Shown: piece by piece, positions 6,931 to 13,923 of the stretch
How the letters are laid out: each line of letters starts with the position of its first letter
Position numbering within the stretch: the stretch's first letter is position 1
Virus record (IMG/VR): IMGVR_UViG_3300030116_002032
Span: 1-35,836 of that record
DNA from: a virus
Length of the DNA: 35,836 nucleotides
Direction: 5' to 3' (one strand)
Made by a program: the position numbers and the translations under genes
The notes under the pieces: model-generated
Seen by the model: the letters and a program-made list of their open reading frames with translations, nothing else
Database searches by the model: none
What the model was told of the DNA's origin: nothing

Positions 6931-7332
6931 CTAATTCTTATCTGGTCCTTTGTCCTTGGCTCTCTTAAAGCCTTGCGATTTAATTTTTTTAGACAATGTT
7001 TTATTTTCGTTTTTAGTTTCATGTGCTTCTCCTTTAACTAAATGAATAAAGTATTTCCAATCTAATACTACTGTTGGTAATTGTCTGTCTTCTACTAACA
7101 ATAATATTTCTGCATTACCTTTCCATCTTTGAATAGTTTTAAATCCTTCACCATTAGCTCTAGCTTTAGCTTCAACTGATGAACCACCAAGTATATCTAC
7201 TACTAGGTCATGGGGGAATCCAACTATAGCTCCACTCATTGGTTGTCTTCTAGCCTGAATCCCCTCATGTTCGAACATATGGACTAGCTTTCGTTCTACA
7301 CGATAGCCCTTTTGTTTTTGACTTCTGCCCAT
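6931..7332 (-). CDS. Hjc-like Holliday junction resolvase / PDDEXK nuclease
   Basis: The 133-aa protein begins GRSQKQKGYRVERKLV, the usual N-terminal helix with Glu of small resolvases. It continues GFPHDLVVDI (the catalytic Asp) and SVEAKARANG (the E-x-K pair), near residues 43 and 53. This is the PD-(D/E)xK core of Hjc-like enzymes that cut branched DNA. It sits next to SSB, an annealing protein and YqaJ exonuclease, as expected for resolving recombination or packaging intermediates. The C-terminus is a basic tail. Confidence 0.75.
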   Translation of the reverse strand: MGRSQKQKGYRVERKLVHMFEHEGIQARRQPMSGAIVGFPHDLVVDILGGSSVEAKARANGEGFKTIQRWKGNAEILLLVEDRQLPTVVLDWKYFIHLVKGEAHETKNENKTLSKKIKSQGFKRAKDKGPDKN

Positions 7333-7333
7333 A

Positions 7334-7753
7334 TTAAAAAGGTATATCTTCTACTTCTTCTTTAGTGCTGTTGTTAGATGGTGATACTGTTTGTGTTGCA
7401 GTATCACCACTAGCTCCACCACCAAGACCTATTCTTTTTACTGCTCCTCTAAATCTAGGTACATTAATTTCTGTAATCCATTTAGTTCCTGTATCTGATT
7501 CAAAGCTACGAGTAGTAATCTCTCCTTTGATATAAAACATTTCGCCTTTCTTACCTGTTCTTTCTAGCATCTGTGCTAGGATAGGGTCAAAGACAACTAT
7601 CTTATGCCATTCAGTTTTCTCTTGCCACTCATCACCCTTCTTATATTTTTGGTTAGTAGCTAAAGATAACCTTGCATACTTATCACCTTTGCTGGTTTCT
7701 TTTATTTCAGCATCAGCTCCTAGTCTGCCTATTAGTGTTACTTCATTTATCAT
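7334..7753 (-). CDS. ssb: Single-stranded DNA-binding protein
   Basis: The 139-aa protein starts MINEVTLIGRLGADAEIK and has KYARLSLATNQKY and WHKIVVFD, the OB-fold pattern of bacterial-type SSB. It ends in an acidic tail, EEVEDIPF, with the DIPF tip that recruits partner proteins. It binds ssDNA during replication and recombination. AAGGAGG lies 7 bases before ATG. It overlaps the annealing-protein gene by 11 bases. Confidence 0.92.
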   Translation of the reverse strand: MINEVTLIGRLGADAEIKETSKGDKYARLSLATNQKYKKGDEWQEKTEWHKIVVFDPILAQMLERTGKKGEMFYIKGEITTRSFESDTGTKWITEINVPRFRGAVKRIGLGGGASGDTATQTVSPSNNSTKEEVEDIPF

Positions 7754-8231
7754 TCTTTACCTCCTTATGAGATTTAATATTAAACTCTTTATATAATTCA
7801 TCAATGTATTTAGAGCTATCAAATTTACCCATGAATACATCTGCTGATAATCCTAGATGACTAAATGCTTTAGTCATAGCATCTGTCATAGCTTTCTTAG
7901 GAGCTTCATCATCTAATTTACCATTAGATTTATATAAATTTTGAACAGAAGGTACTGGTCCAAAGCAATTAGTTAATGCTTTACTGTCATCATCTAACCA
8001 ATAGATAGTAACTTCAGCAAACACTAGCTTATCAGTATAAGTAAATTTGTTTTCATGTTTCCAACCTTTACCTATAGGTCCAAACTGTTCTGTCATTCTC
8101 ATTATCTGCCATTGAGGGTCAATAGTAGTTAGGTTTCCCCAACCTTTATTCATACCTTTAGTAGCTCTTGGGTCAGTCTTCTTTAGTTTATCCCATATAA
8201 TTTTATTGGGATTTGATTCTGTAGTTGGCAT
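7743..8231 (-). CDS. Rad52/Sak-like single-strand annealing protein
   Basis: The 162-aa protein contains TTIDPQWQIMRMTEQFG near its start, VFAEVTIYW in the middle and KKAMTDAMTKAFSHLGLSADVFMGKFDSSKY. This last motif (A-x-T-D-A...LG..ADV..G.FD..KY) is typical of Rad52/22-like phage annealing proteins. It would anneal complementary ssDNA made by the neighbouring YqaJ exonuclease. A strong ggagg precedes the start. Confidence 0.75.
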   Translation of the reverse strand: MPTTESNPNKIIWDKLKKTDPRATKGMNKGWGNLTTIDPQWQIMRMTEQFGPIGKGWKHENKFTYTDKLVFAEVTIYWLDDDSKALTNCFGPVPSVQNLYKSNGKLDDEAPKKAMTDAMTKAFSHLGLSADVFMGKFDSSKYIDELYKEFNIKSHKEVKNDK

Positions 8232-8412
8232 AATGTTTTCCTCCGTTTTTAATTATTTCTGTTTCTATATCATATCCATCTTTCTTCAAGTCGAATATGA
8301 TAGCTGATAATCTAAAAGCTCCGAATTTAGTTAGAGCTTCTAGTGGTGTAATACCTTTGCCTTCTTGCAAATGTATTAAAACTTTTTGCTTTTGAGAATT
8401 ATACCTTGCCAT
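8203..8412 (-). CDS. Winged-helix/HTH protein
   Basis: The 69-aa protein (SQKQKVLIHLQEGKGITPLEALTKFG) looks like a helix-turn-helix domain of the HTH_39 type found in phage genomes: a first helix, the ITPLEAL turn, the RLSAIIFDLKKDGYDI recognition region and a basic C-terminal wing. It overlaps both neighbours and is likely a small DNA-binding regulator. Confidence 0.6.
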   Translation of the reverse strand: MARYNSQKQKVLIHLQEGKGITPLEALTKFGAFRLSAIIFDLKKDGYDIETEIIKNGGKHYANYRIKSQ

Positions 8413-8608
8413 TTATTTCCTCCTTTATTTTATCTGTTAATCTATTGTCTTCCATTTTGTCCATTATCTTATCAAATTTCTCTAAAGTATTATTAAAGTG
8501 TTGTATTACTAAAGTTCTTGCATCAAATAATTGTGAGTATGTTAATGTATTGTCTACTTCAATATCAGTTAAGACAAAATCATTTACTGTTAGTTTCTTC
8601 TGCTGCAT
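8399..8608 (-). CDS. Hypothetical 69-aa helical protein
   Basis: The protein is mostly charged helix (TLEKFDKIMDKMEDNRLTDKIKEE) without a TM segment or known motif. It overlaps the YqaJ gene by 29 bases upstream and the HTH gene by 14 bases downstream, which is usual for this operon. Confidence 0.5.
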   Translation of the reverse strand: MQQKKLTVNDFVLTDIEVDNTLTYSQLFDARTLVIQHFNNTLEKFDKIMDKMEDNRLTDKIKEEINGKV

Positions 8609-9407
8609 TAAATTCTCCTACAGTTATGTTTAATCTTCCAGTTTTAGAACGCTTAACTGTAACACCATGTCCAGTAGCTTCTCTCCAATCTGGTTGCACT
8701 AGAGATTTAATTTCTTTTTTACTAGCTTCAAATTCTCTAGCTTGTTCTTGTGTTTGTTTTAATGTTTGTGAAAGATACGCCCATTGATTACTACTTGTCA
8801 TATCTTTAACTATCATCTTATCTAACACAAGCTCTTTAGTTGATGGTGTTTCTATTGCTTCACCATCATATGGTGGTTTGTCTTGTACAACAAAGCTCCA
8901 AAATTGTTCTTCCTTTTCTACTAATTGATTCATAAACTTTTCGTTCTTTTCTATACGATAAGCTCCATATCTATTACCAAAGATAATAGATAACCAAGCG
9001 TAATTACATTCAAAGACATACATATAATGATGTATTTGTGGTAAATATGTTTCTATTGCTTTCTCCTGTGTAACGAATCCGTTTAAATGTTTTGCTTCAA
9101 AGATACCAAAACCTGTTTTATCGTGAACTAAACCATCAACATTAGCAAACATAAACTTTTTTTTATCACTAATTTTTAAACCAGTATGTGTTACTTCCAT
9201 TTCCATTTGTTTTTCAAACCATTTAAGATTAAATGATTCTGTCCATACTCCTAGCTGTACTGGAAATTCATTTGATAAATCTGGTAAATCTTTTTTACCT
9301 GTTTTTTCTAACCATAAGTCATACCAATCTCCTGATACTATTTTACGAGCATCAGAACCACCGATACCCTTCATTCTTTCTTCTTTAGTATAAGCTACTT
9401 CACTCAT
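8580..9407 (-). CDS. YqaJ-type (lambda exonuclease-like) recombinase nuclease
   Basis: The 275-aa protein has GIGGSDARKIV (residues 14-24) and LGVWTESFNLKWF near residue 52. The catalytic core follows: FANVDGLV near residue 86 (the Asp) and GIFEAKHLNG near residue 101 (E-x-K). This is the YqaJ viral recombinase family, a 5'-3' dsDNA exonuclease that pairs with an annealing protein; here that partner is the Rad52-like gene three genes downstream. The start overlaps the stop of a 56-aa gene as ATGA. Confidence 0.85.
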   Translation of the reverse strand: MSEVAYTKEERMKGIGGSDARKIVSGDWYDLWLEKTGKKDLPDLSNEFPVQLGVWTESFNLKWFEKQMEMEVTHTGLKISDKKKFMFANVDGLVHDKTGFGIFEAKHLNGFVTQEKAIETYLPQIHHYMYVFECNYAWLSIIFGNRYGAYRIEKNEKFMNQLVEKEEQFWSFVVQDKPPYDGEAIETPSTKELVLDKMIVKDMTSSNQWAYLSQTLKQTQEQAREFEASKKEIKSLVQPDWREATGHGVTVKRSKTGRLNITVGEFNAAEETNSK

Positions 9408-9574
9408 TTTTTTTCCTCCATTTTAAAATGTGTTATTTTATCTATACTCTCATCTCTTAATTCTGCATTATCAACATCATCGTTAAATAATTTAATAGCT
9501 TCTTCCTTTGTATTTGCTTCAATATCAAAAGTTTGTCCTATTGATACTTGTCTAGTAATTTTAAAGTATTTCAT
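9404..9574 (-). CDS. 56-aa hypothetical protein
   Basis: This short frame begins MKYFKITRQVSIGQTFDIEA and ends KMEEKK, with its stop overlapping the YqaJ start (ATGA). It is preceded by an AAGGAGA site. Helix-forming content (NTKEEAIKLFN) suggests a folded domain. Without it there would be a gap in an otherwise gapless operon. Function is unknown. Confidence 0.6.
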   Translation of the reverse strand: MKYFKITRQVSIGQTFDIEANTKEEAIKLFNDDVDNAELRDESIDKITHFKMEEKK

Positions 9575-9759
9575 TCTTTCGTCTTCTCCTTTTTATTTAT
9601 TATTTGATTATGAATAGCTTTACCTATTACCATTGCAGTATCATCAAATTCTAATTTACCTGACATAGATTTTAAAGTTATATCATTTTTTATAGTAGAT
9701 AATTCTTCTTCAGTAATAGTTATAGTATAAGTTTTATTTATTTTCTTCTCGTCTTTCAC
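9571..9759 (-). CDS. 62-aa hypothetical protein, GTG start
   Basis: The frame starts with GTG about 12 bases after AAGGAG and encodes a soluble, Lys/Glu/Ile-rich protein (TYTITITEEELSTIKND). It overlaps both neighbours. No family is recognised. Confidence 0.5.
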   Translation of the reverse strand: MKDEKKINKTYTITITEEELSTIKNDITLKSMSGKLEFDDTAMVIGKAIHNQIINKKEKTKE

Positions 9760-10018
9760 TATCCATCTTCTCCTTTCTTAGTCTAGCTGATGAAATTTTT
9801 TCCATCATATCTTTACACTCCTTATCTCCCTTCTCATATCTATTCATAAATTCTATCCAAGGAAAACTTGGCATAGTTTTTACTATAAAATTTATATTTT
9901 TTTCTATCCATCTTTTCTTTCTGTTGTTTGGGTTAGACCAATCAATCGTTTGTGGTCGTCTTCTTGGATTCCATAATCGTGTTAGCTTTCTTATTTGATA
10001 GTTAATTTTATCTGACAC
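9734..10018 (-). CDS. 94-aa basic hypothetical protein, GTG start
   Basis: The protein is strongly basic (KLTRLWNPRRRP near residues 11-22, NRKKRWIEKN near 32-41) and probably binds nucleic acid. It starts at GTG with GAGG 8 bases upstream and overlaps the preceding HTH gene. No family is recognised. Confidence 0.55.
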   Translation of the reverse strand: MSDKINYQIRKLTRLWNPRRRPQTIDWSNPNNRKKRWIEKNINFIVKTMPSFPWIEFMNRYEKGDKECKDMMEKISSARLRKEKMDSERREENK

Positions 10019-10221
10019 TTTAGAACCTCAGCCCAATTATATAAGTTGTAGACATTAGGTCTACGCATACCACATTCCCATTTAGATACTAGCTTATCAG
10101 CTACACCTATCATATCATTGACTTCTATTTGTGTTAATCCCATCTCATGTCTCCGTTCAATAAAGGGTAAGATTACATCATTCCAAAACTTGTCGTTCTT
10201 TTTTTTGACTTGATAAGGCAT
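9991..10221 (-). CDS. Cro/CI-type HTH regulator
   Basis: From the ATG at 10221 the protein is 76 aa and has a HTH_3-like pattern: RRHEMGLTQIEVNDMIGVADKLVSKWECGMRRPN, with the recognition helix near VADKLVSKWE. The frame is open upstream to 10305, but the extension overlaps the other HTH gene; starts at 10221 or 10257 are the most likely. It is probably a small repressor or antirepressor-type regulator of the early block. Confidence 0.65.
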   Translation of the reverse strand: MPYQVKKKNDKFWNDVILPFIERRHEMGLTQIEVNDMIGVADKLVSKWECGMRRPNVYNLYNWAEVLKCQIKLTIK

Positions 10222-10369
10222 TATAAATTTTTCTAGCTGTTTCAGCACGAGGTTCATACTTGCCCTTGAGCCACCTATAGTATGTGCTTGGATTAATTCC
10301 AACATCTTTACACTTCTCCTTTATGGTATTCTTCTCAATACCTTTTATTAAATCTATAGCGTGTAACAT
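10178..10369 (-). CDS. Small HTH regulator
   Basis: The 63-aa protein contains KCKDVGINPSTYYRWLKGKYEPRAETARKIYNAL, a helix-turn-helix with the recognition helix at PSTYYRWLKG followed by a Cro/CI-like third helix. It is transcribed just upstream of, and overlaps, the second HTH gene. An imperfect operator-like repeat and a possible promoter lie right before its start (10375-10404). Confidence 0.6.
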   Translation of the reverse strand: MLHAIDLIKGIEKNTIKEKCKDVGINPSTYYRWLKGKYEPRAETARKIYNALSSQKKERQVLE

Positions 10370-10374
10370 AACGC

Positions 10375-10404
10375 ATTACTGACACAATTTCTACACATTG
10401 TCTA
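10375..10404 (-). promoter_or_regulatory. Possible promoter and operator before the HTH genes
   Basis: On the minus strand TAGACA (10404-10399), an 18-base spacer and AGTAAT (10380-10375) form a weak sigma70-like promoter. Within the spacer acaat (10384-10388) and attgt (10397-10401) form an inverted repeat with 8 bases between them, a plausible operator for the HTH proteins. Confidence 0.3.
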
Positions 10405-11151
10405 TCTAAATCTCCCATTCCAATTTCTTCCTTCTCTTTGAAATCGTATTCTATTATCTACTCTTGTTCCAATATTATATATATGTTCTATTAAATCTAA
10501 GTAGTCATCTATGTTAGTACAATGTCGCATCTTCATACTGTGTGCCATTAATTGTTTCCACCACTTAGCTCTACTAAAATGTCTGTCCTTATCTAAGATA
10601 ATTAAAGCACTAACATAACTTCTTTTATTCCATGCACTAAAGACTGGCTTTTGTTTAACTAACCAATTACAAAATTCTTTAGCCCACTCTAGTCTTGTTA
10701 TCTTTAACTGACCTTTCTTAAAGTCATTGATTTGTGTAGAGCTTAGTGATGAATCAGCTAAGATACTGATTGCTACTTGAGTTGGTATATCATAACTTTT
10801 AATAAACCAATCAAGTGTTGTATAAGGACCTACACCTTTTTCTAAATCCATATAAGATTTAATAAAGTCGTTGTAGTTCCAACCCTTTTGAACAGAATTG
10901 ATTTGTCTTATCTCATCTATGTTCCAGTTCTGACCAGCTATATAGTGAACAGGTAAATTTAATTCTTTACATATAGTAAATCTATGCTGACCATCTACTA
11001 TTTCCATTCTTTCATTAACTATTATAGGAATAGGTAAGAAGTTTTCTTTCATAGACTTACGCAGTCTACTTAAATGTAAATCGTTTAATGGTCTATTACC
11101 CTTGACAAATCTAAACTGATTGTATTCATTAGTAACAGTAATTTTTTTCAT
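10402..11151 (-). CDS. ParB-like nuclease domain protein
   Basis: The 249-aa protein begins with a ParB/Srx fold: NRPLNDLHLSRLRKSMKEN, then PIPIIVNERMEIVDGQHRF with the VDGQHR motif near residue 56. The rest (about 170 aa) is helical and basic, ending in RFQREGRNWNGRFR. Phage ParB-like proteins may be DNA-binding, nucleases or modifiers of host processes; the target here is unknown. AAGGAGA lies just before ATG, and a strong hairpin lies immediately upstream. Confidence 0.75.
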   Translation of the reverse strand: MKKITVTNEYNQFRFVKGNRPLNDLHLSRLRKSMKENFLPIPIIVNERMEIVDGQHRFTICKELNLPVHYIAGQNWNIDEIRQINSVQKGWNYNDFIKSYMDLEKGVGPYTTLDWFIKSYDIPTQVAISILADSSLSSTQINDFKKGQLKITRLEWAKEFCNWLVKQKPVFSAWNKRSYVSALIILDKDRHFSRAKWWKQLMAHSMKMRHCTNIDDYLDLIEHIYNIGTRVDNRIRFQREGRNWNGRFR

Positions 11152-11172
11152 AAAAATTCTCCTTATATTTAA

Positions 11173-11213
11173 AGAACCTTACGCCCTTCGGAAACGAAAG
11201 GGCGTATGGTTCT
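11173..11213. ncRNA. Long hairpin upstream of the ParB-like gene
   Basis: Bases 11173-11188 pair with 11198-11213 with one mismatch (11179/11207), and CG/CG closes a GAAA tetraloop on the plus strand (UUUC on the minus strand). The minus-strand mRNA would place it about 10 bases before the ParB-like ribosome-binding site. No T tail follows in either direction, so it is not a typical terminator. It may be an RNase III site or RNA-stability element. Confidence 0.6.
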
Positions 11214-11216
11214 GAA

Positions 11217-11403
11217 GTGGTACAAGAATCAGCATCATAATCTCAAAGGATAAATTATGAGAGGCGTACCACCAACCATTGGGGGAGTAAAAATTTCATT
11301 TATCAGGGCTAACCATGTGAAATCGATACTCCCTAGTTCTACTATATACTTTCTTTGTAGGCAATATACTACCCATGAGGAGCTACCTCATTATTCAGTA
11401 GAA
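11217..11403. ncRNA. Multi-stem structured intergenic region
   Basis: This gap between the DUF932 and ParB-like genes holds no convincing gene but several nested stems. gtggtac (11217-11223) pairs with gtaccac (11266-11272), with an inner tctca/tgaga. gggagta (11283-11289) pairs with tactccc (11327-11333), extended by atttca/tgaaat across a symmetric 3x3 internal loop. ttctact (11337-11343) pairs with agtagaa (11397-11403), enclosing gtag/ctac and atgagg/cctcat hairpins. A structured non-coding RNA or long leader is likely. The strand is not certain. Confidence 0.5.
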
Positions 11404-11409
11404 TGTTCT

Positions 11410-12345
11410 TTAGTTATATTTATAATAAGCACTCCTTTGTCCATCTAAATTATCAGTAAATAAAACTAACCACATATCATTGTTCAATGCTTTAGCTACT
11501 TGTCGTTCTCTATTGTATTTAACATTATGTATTCTGCCTCTAGTTTCTCCCCAATCTTCTGTCTTATCAGGATGACTAGAGTAATGTGTTAATGTATTAT
11601 ACAATGCCCATAATGTATTACCTAAACCCATAGATTCTTTTCTAAATCTATTAGCTAAGTTATCTACTAATGGTTTTGAATAATGCGAAGGTTCAGAAGG
11701 TCTTGGTCTATGACCAATAGTTTTTTTGAAGAATTGTAATGCTTCTTCTGGTGTTACTTCTGACTTAATCATTTTTTCAAACTCCTCTTTACTTTCATTG
11801 TATTTATTAGGAGCTAGTGCTATCTTTTCTGATACTGCATCTACATTAAAACCAAAGGTATGTTTGTATCTATTAGCAACATGAATTGCTGGTGATACAC
11901 AACCATTCAAACACCATAATCTTAGTGCATCAAATACTGCTGAAAACATACGACTTAAATCTAAACTTGAATCAATTACTAAGCGTAACTTAAGTACATC
12001 TCCTATTTGTGGTTCAGCTATATATTTATTAAATACAATTTCCCTTCTCCATTTACTGCCTTCATCATATAGTTCATCAGTTACTTTTATATCTGATAAA
12101 TCTATTTCATTTGAAATTAATTTTTCATTTAATTTTTCAGCAATTTCATAGTGAGCTACAGGTACATACTTACTTCCACAAGTAGAAATTAATTCACCAT
12201 TTGTTTTATTATATATACCTCGTCTTATACGAGATGATATATTTTCACCATTCCTATCTTTTATAGGTCCAGTTTCTACATCAAACTTTAAATTCGGTGG
12301 CATACTTAATGCTGTGCGACCACCTTCTTGTACGCTAGTTTCCAT
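11410..12345 (-). CDS. DUF932-family protein
   Basis: The protein (311 aa from this start) has the DUF932 layout: RIRRGIYNKTNGELISTCGSKYVPVAHYE near the N-terminus, then LRLVIDSSLDLSRMF, LRLWCLNGCV and the C-terminal LWALYNTLTHYSSH. These are phage and plasmid proteins of unknown role, often near recombination genes. An upstream ATG at 12369 is possible, but only the ATG at 12345 has a strong site (GGGAGG, 6 bases away), so I chose it. The start overlaps the 3' end of a 50-aa gene. Confidence 0.8.
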   Translation of the reverse strand: METSVQEGGRTALSMPPNLKFDVETGPIKDRNGENISSRIRRGIYNKTNGELISTCGSKYVPVAHYEIAEKLNEKLISNEIDLSDIKVTDELYDEGSKWRREIVFNKYIAEPQIGDVLKLRLVIDSSLDLSRMFSAVFDALRLWCLNGCVSPAIHVANRYKHTFGFNVDAVSEKIALAPNKYNESKEEFEKMIKSEVTPEEALQFFKKTIGHRPRPSEPSHYSKPLVDNLANRFRKESMGLGNTLWALYNTLTHYSSHPDKTEDWGETRGRIHNVKYNRERQVAKALNNDMWLVLFTDNLDGQRSAYYKYN

Positions 12346-12487
12346 TAGTTCCCTCCCATTTATCTTCAACTACATTTTCAATAACTTCTATATTGTCATT
12401 GAGTTTTGATAGTTCTTTAATTGATTTAAGTATTTCTTCTCTAACTATCTTTCTAATTTTATCTGATAGTTCATCATCAGTTAGCAT
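12335..12487 (-). CDS. 50-aa helical hypothetical protein
   Basis: The frame starts at an ATG overlapping the previous stop (TAATG) and encodes an acidic and basic helix (MLTDDELSDKIRKIVREEIL), ending EDKWEGTNGN. Its end contains the ribosome-binding site of the DUF932 gene, so translation of the two is likely coupled. No family is recognised. Confidence 0.6.
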   Translation of the reverse strand: MLTDDELSDKIRKIVREEILKSIKELSKLNDNIEVIENVVEDKWEGTNGN

Positions 12488-12753
12488 TACTTACTCCTAT
12501 CATTTAATTTAGTTATATCTTTATAGATGCTGCTCTTTGCATCATCTAAACTTTTATTTACTTCTTCTATTTTAGATAGTGTAGGTAGTATTGCATCATA
12601 ACAATTCTCCAAGCTATCTATCCTAGCTATTAAACCATTTACTCTCTTAACTTCTTTACCTAATATATCTATTTGTTTATTCATTACTTGTTTCAATGCT
12701 AAAAATTCTGTGCTTCGAAAGTTAGATGGTCTAAATATATTTAATATACTCAT
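12487..12753 (-). CDS. Coiled-coil hypothetical protein
   Basis: The 88-aa protein has long heptad-like helices (MNKQIDILGKEVKRVNGLIARID and IEEVNKSLDDAKSS). There is no TM segment. It overlaps the gene upstream (ATGA type) and downstream (TAATG). Confidence 0.55.
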   Translation of the reverse strand: MSILNIFRPSNFRSTEFLALKQVMNKQIDILGKEVKRVNGLIARIDSLENCYDAILPTLSKIEEVNKSLDDAKSSIYKDITKLNDRSK

Positions 12754-13010
12754 AACAACTCCATCATTTTAATGTGATTATTTATTTCCTCATTCAATTC
12801 CAAGTATTGTATTTTATACTTATCATATTGAGGACTAGCTTTATCTATTACCTTTAACAATGCAAAGATACTAGACCTTACTCCTTCTTTAGCAATCTTT
12901 AAAGACCAATGATTATCCATGGCTACTTGAATATCATTTTGATTTTGTTCAACCATTTCTTCATGCTCTTTTGGTTCATGCTCCATTATATGTTCAACTA
13001 ATTTATTCAT
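12750..13010 (-). CDS. Hypothetical 86-aa acidic helical protein
   Basis: The N-terminus is acidic and His/Glu-rich (MEHEPKEHEEMVEQNQND), and the rest is helical (SSIFALLKVIDKASPQYDKY). It overlaps both neighbours by four bases. Not recognised. Confidence 0.55.
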   Translation of the reverse strand: MNKLVEHIMEHEPKEHEEMVEQNQNDIQVAMDNHWSLKIAKEGVRSSIFALLKVIDKASPQYDKYKIQYLELNEEINNHIKMMELL

Positions 13011-13203
13011 AATTTCACCACTATCACTACAGGTTCAGAAGTAAATTCTATTTCTATTGATTTAACTTTTGTATGTGACCACTCAACCTCGCCTGATTCT
13101 TTATCAGATGAAAAAATCATTTCTTTACCCTGTATTTTCAGGTTAGCATCAGGGTATGATGCTGTAATATTATCCAGCATATGTTGTAATGCTTTTGCTT
13201 TCA
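13007..13203 (-). CDS. Hypothetical 65-aa protein
   Basis: The protein begins MKAKALQHMLDNITASYPD and looks like a small alpha-beta domain (KSIEIEFTSEPVVIVVKL). The frame is open to 13270, but that extension would translate the strong hairpin at 13223-13268. The ATG at 13203 has a good AGGAGA site, so the hairpin is upstream, not coding. Confidence 0.55.
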
Positions 13204-13213
13204 TTTTATCTCC

Positions 13214-13274
13214 TAACTGTGAGAGAGAAACTTTTCCCCCACAGGAACGAAGGGGGGAAGTTTCTCTCATGTTA
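13214..13274. ncRNA. Long GC-rich hairpin in the minus-strand operon
   Basis: gagagaaac plus a T/C run (13223-13239) pairs with the G-rich run plus gtttctctc (13252-13268), about 17 pairs including two G-U. Outer taac/gtta pairs extend it. The loop is cacaggaacgaa on the plus strand (ttcgttcctgtg in the minus-strand RNA). It occupies the whole gap between the stop at 13275 and the ribosome-binding site of the gene starting at 13203. No T tail follows. Confidence 0.6.
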
Positions 13275-13466
13275 TTATAGTTCCTCTATATTATTTACTC
13301 TCACTCTAACGAATGGTTTAATGGAATCTTTCTTAGGTCCTTTCTTAATTCTGTATTTAGTTAAGTCAGTTTCCTTTGGTAATTCAGATGATGGTATAGT
13401 TTTCATCACCTTCTTACCTTTTAAGAAAGCATTTAATCTATTTAATTCTTTACTTAATAAATCCAT
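13275..13466 (-). CDS. Basic 63-aa hypothetical protein
   Basis: The protein is rich in Lys and Arg (NAFLKGKKVMKTIPSS, YRIKKGPKKDSIKPFVRVRV) and may bind nucleic acid. GGGAGAGGAG precedes the ATG. Its start overlaps the stop of the TM miniprotein. The downstream hairpin begins right after its stop. Confidence 0.55.
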   Translation of the reverse strand: MDLLSKELNRLNAFLKGKKVMKTIPSSELPKETDLTKYRIKKGPKKDSIKPFVRVRVNNIEEL

Positions 13467-13606
13467 TATACTCCTCTCCCTAATAAATATATTATTAGTT
13501 GGTTAAAGTTTTCAGCATGGGTATATAGATATCCCACCATAGCTACACACCAGATAGCTATTATTAATTTAATAATAAATAAAGTTAATCTAAAGGCGAA
13601 GCTCAT
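13466..13606 (-). CDS. 46-aa single-TM miniprotein
   Basis: The frame encodes one membrane segment (LFIIKLIIAIWCVAMVGYLY, about residues 9-28) with a short basic N-terminus and a C-terminus ending LLGRGV. It begins inside the end of the 76-aa gene, after a GAGGTGAAG site, and its stop overlaps the next ATG as TAATG. A small early membrane protein such as this could affect the host envelope or exclude other phages; no family is recognised. Confidence 0.6.
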   Translation of the reverse strand: MSFAFRLTLFIIKLIIAIWCVAMVGYLYTHAENFNQLIIYLLGRGV

Positions 13607-13820
13607 CTTCACCTCCAGTTATTGATTCTTCTATTGCAGTTAATGAAGTTATCTCATTACTCAATAGCTGAGCAACTGCCCATTCAGCTATCATTTTATA
13701 ATCTTGAGTGCTCATTTCTCTTAATGAACTTAAGTCATGCTGTAATTGTAATAGTTCTGAATGATTTAATGATTGGTCATTACTCACCTTATCATTTACA
13801 GCGATAGATAATGCTAACAT
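13590..13820 (-). CDS. Hypothetical 76-aa helical protein
   Basis: A helical, acidic protein (HSELLQLQHDLSSLREMSTQD, AIEESITGGEDELRL). It is the first gene after the promoter at 13839-13867. Its ribosome-binding site (GGAGAAG) lies in the loop of a small ATAAAC/GTTTAT hairpin that directly precedes and includes the start codon, so initiation may be structure-dependent. Confidence 0.6.
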   Translation of the reverse strand: MLALSIAVNDKVSNDQSLNHSELLQLQHDLSSLREMSTQDYKMIAEWAVAQLLSNEITSLTAIEESITGGEDELRL

Positions 13821-13838
13821 AAACTTCTCCGTTTCCTG

Positions 13839-13867
13839 TTTATATCATTTATATTGCACTACTGCAA
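13839..13867 (-). promoter_or_regulatory. Promoter for the main minus-strand operon
   Basis: On the minus strand TTGCAG (13867-13862), a 17-base spacer and TATAAA (13844-13839) form a sigma70-like promoter. Transcription would start near 13832, only about a dozen bases before the ATG at 13820. It lies just downstream of the terminator at 13893-13915, so it restarts transcription for the operon running to 6112. Confidence 0.55.
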
Positions 13868-13892
13868 CATATCATATGCTACAGTAGACATT

Positions 13893-13915
13893 AAAAAAGG
13901 GGGAATAAATCCCCC
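13893..13915 (-). terminator. Rho-independent terminator of the 122-aa gene
   Basis: On the minus strand GGGGG-ATTTATT-CCCCC is followed by six T. The stem has five G-C pairs plus one T-A and a short loop. It sits just after the stop of the gene at 13924, so that gene and its leader form their own transcript. Confidence 0.8.
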
Positions 13916-13923
13916 TAATTTGT

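Noticed and set aside
11173-11213. Rho-independent terminator
   Set aside because: The stem is strong but no T tail follows on either strand.
11257-11448. 63-aa plus-strand frame in the structured gap
   Set aside because: It runs antisense into the DUF932 gene, its composition is unlike a protein, and its bases are explained by nested stems.
13204-13270. N-terminal extension of the 65-aa gene
   Set aside because: It would translate a 17-pair hairpin; the ATG at 13203 has a good ribosome-binding site.
13189-13506. 105-aa plus-strand hydrophobic frame
   Set aside because: It is antisense to well-supported minus-strand genes and spans the 13223-13268 hairpin.
13893-13915. CRISPR-like or repeat array around the G/C runs
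   Set aside because: There is one copy only, and it is a normal rho-independent terminator.
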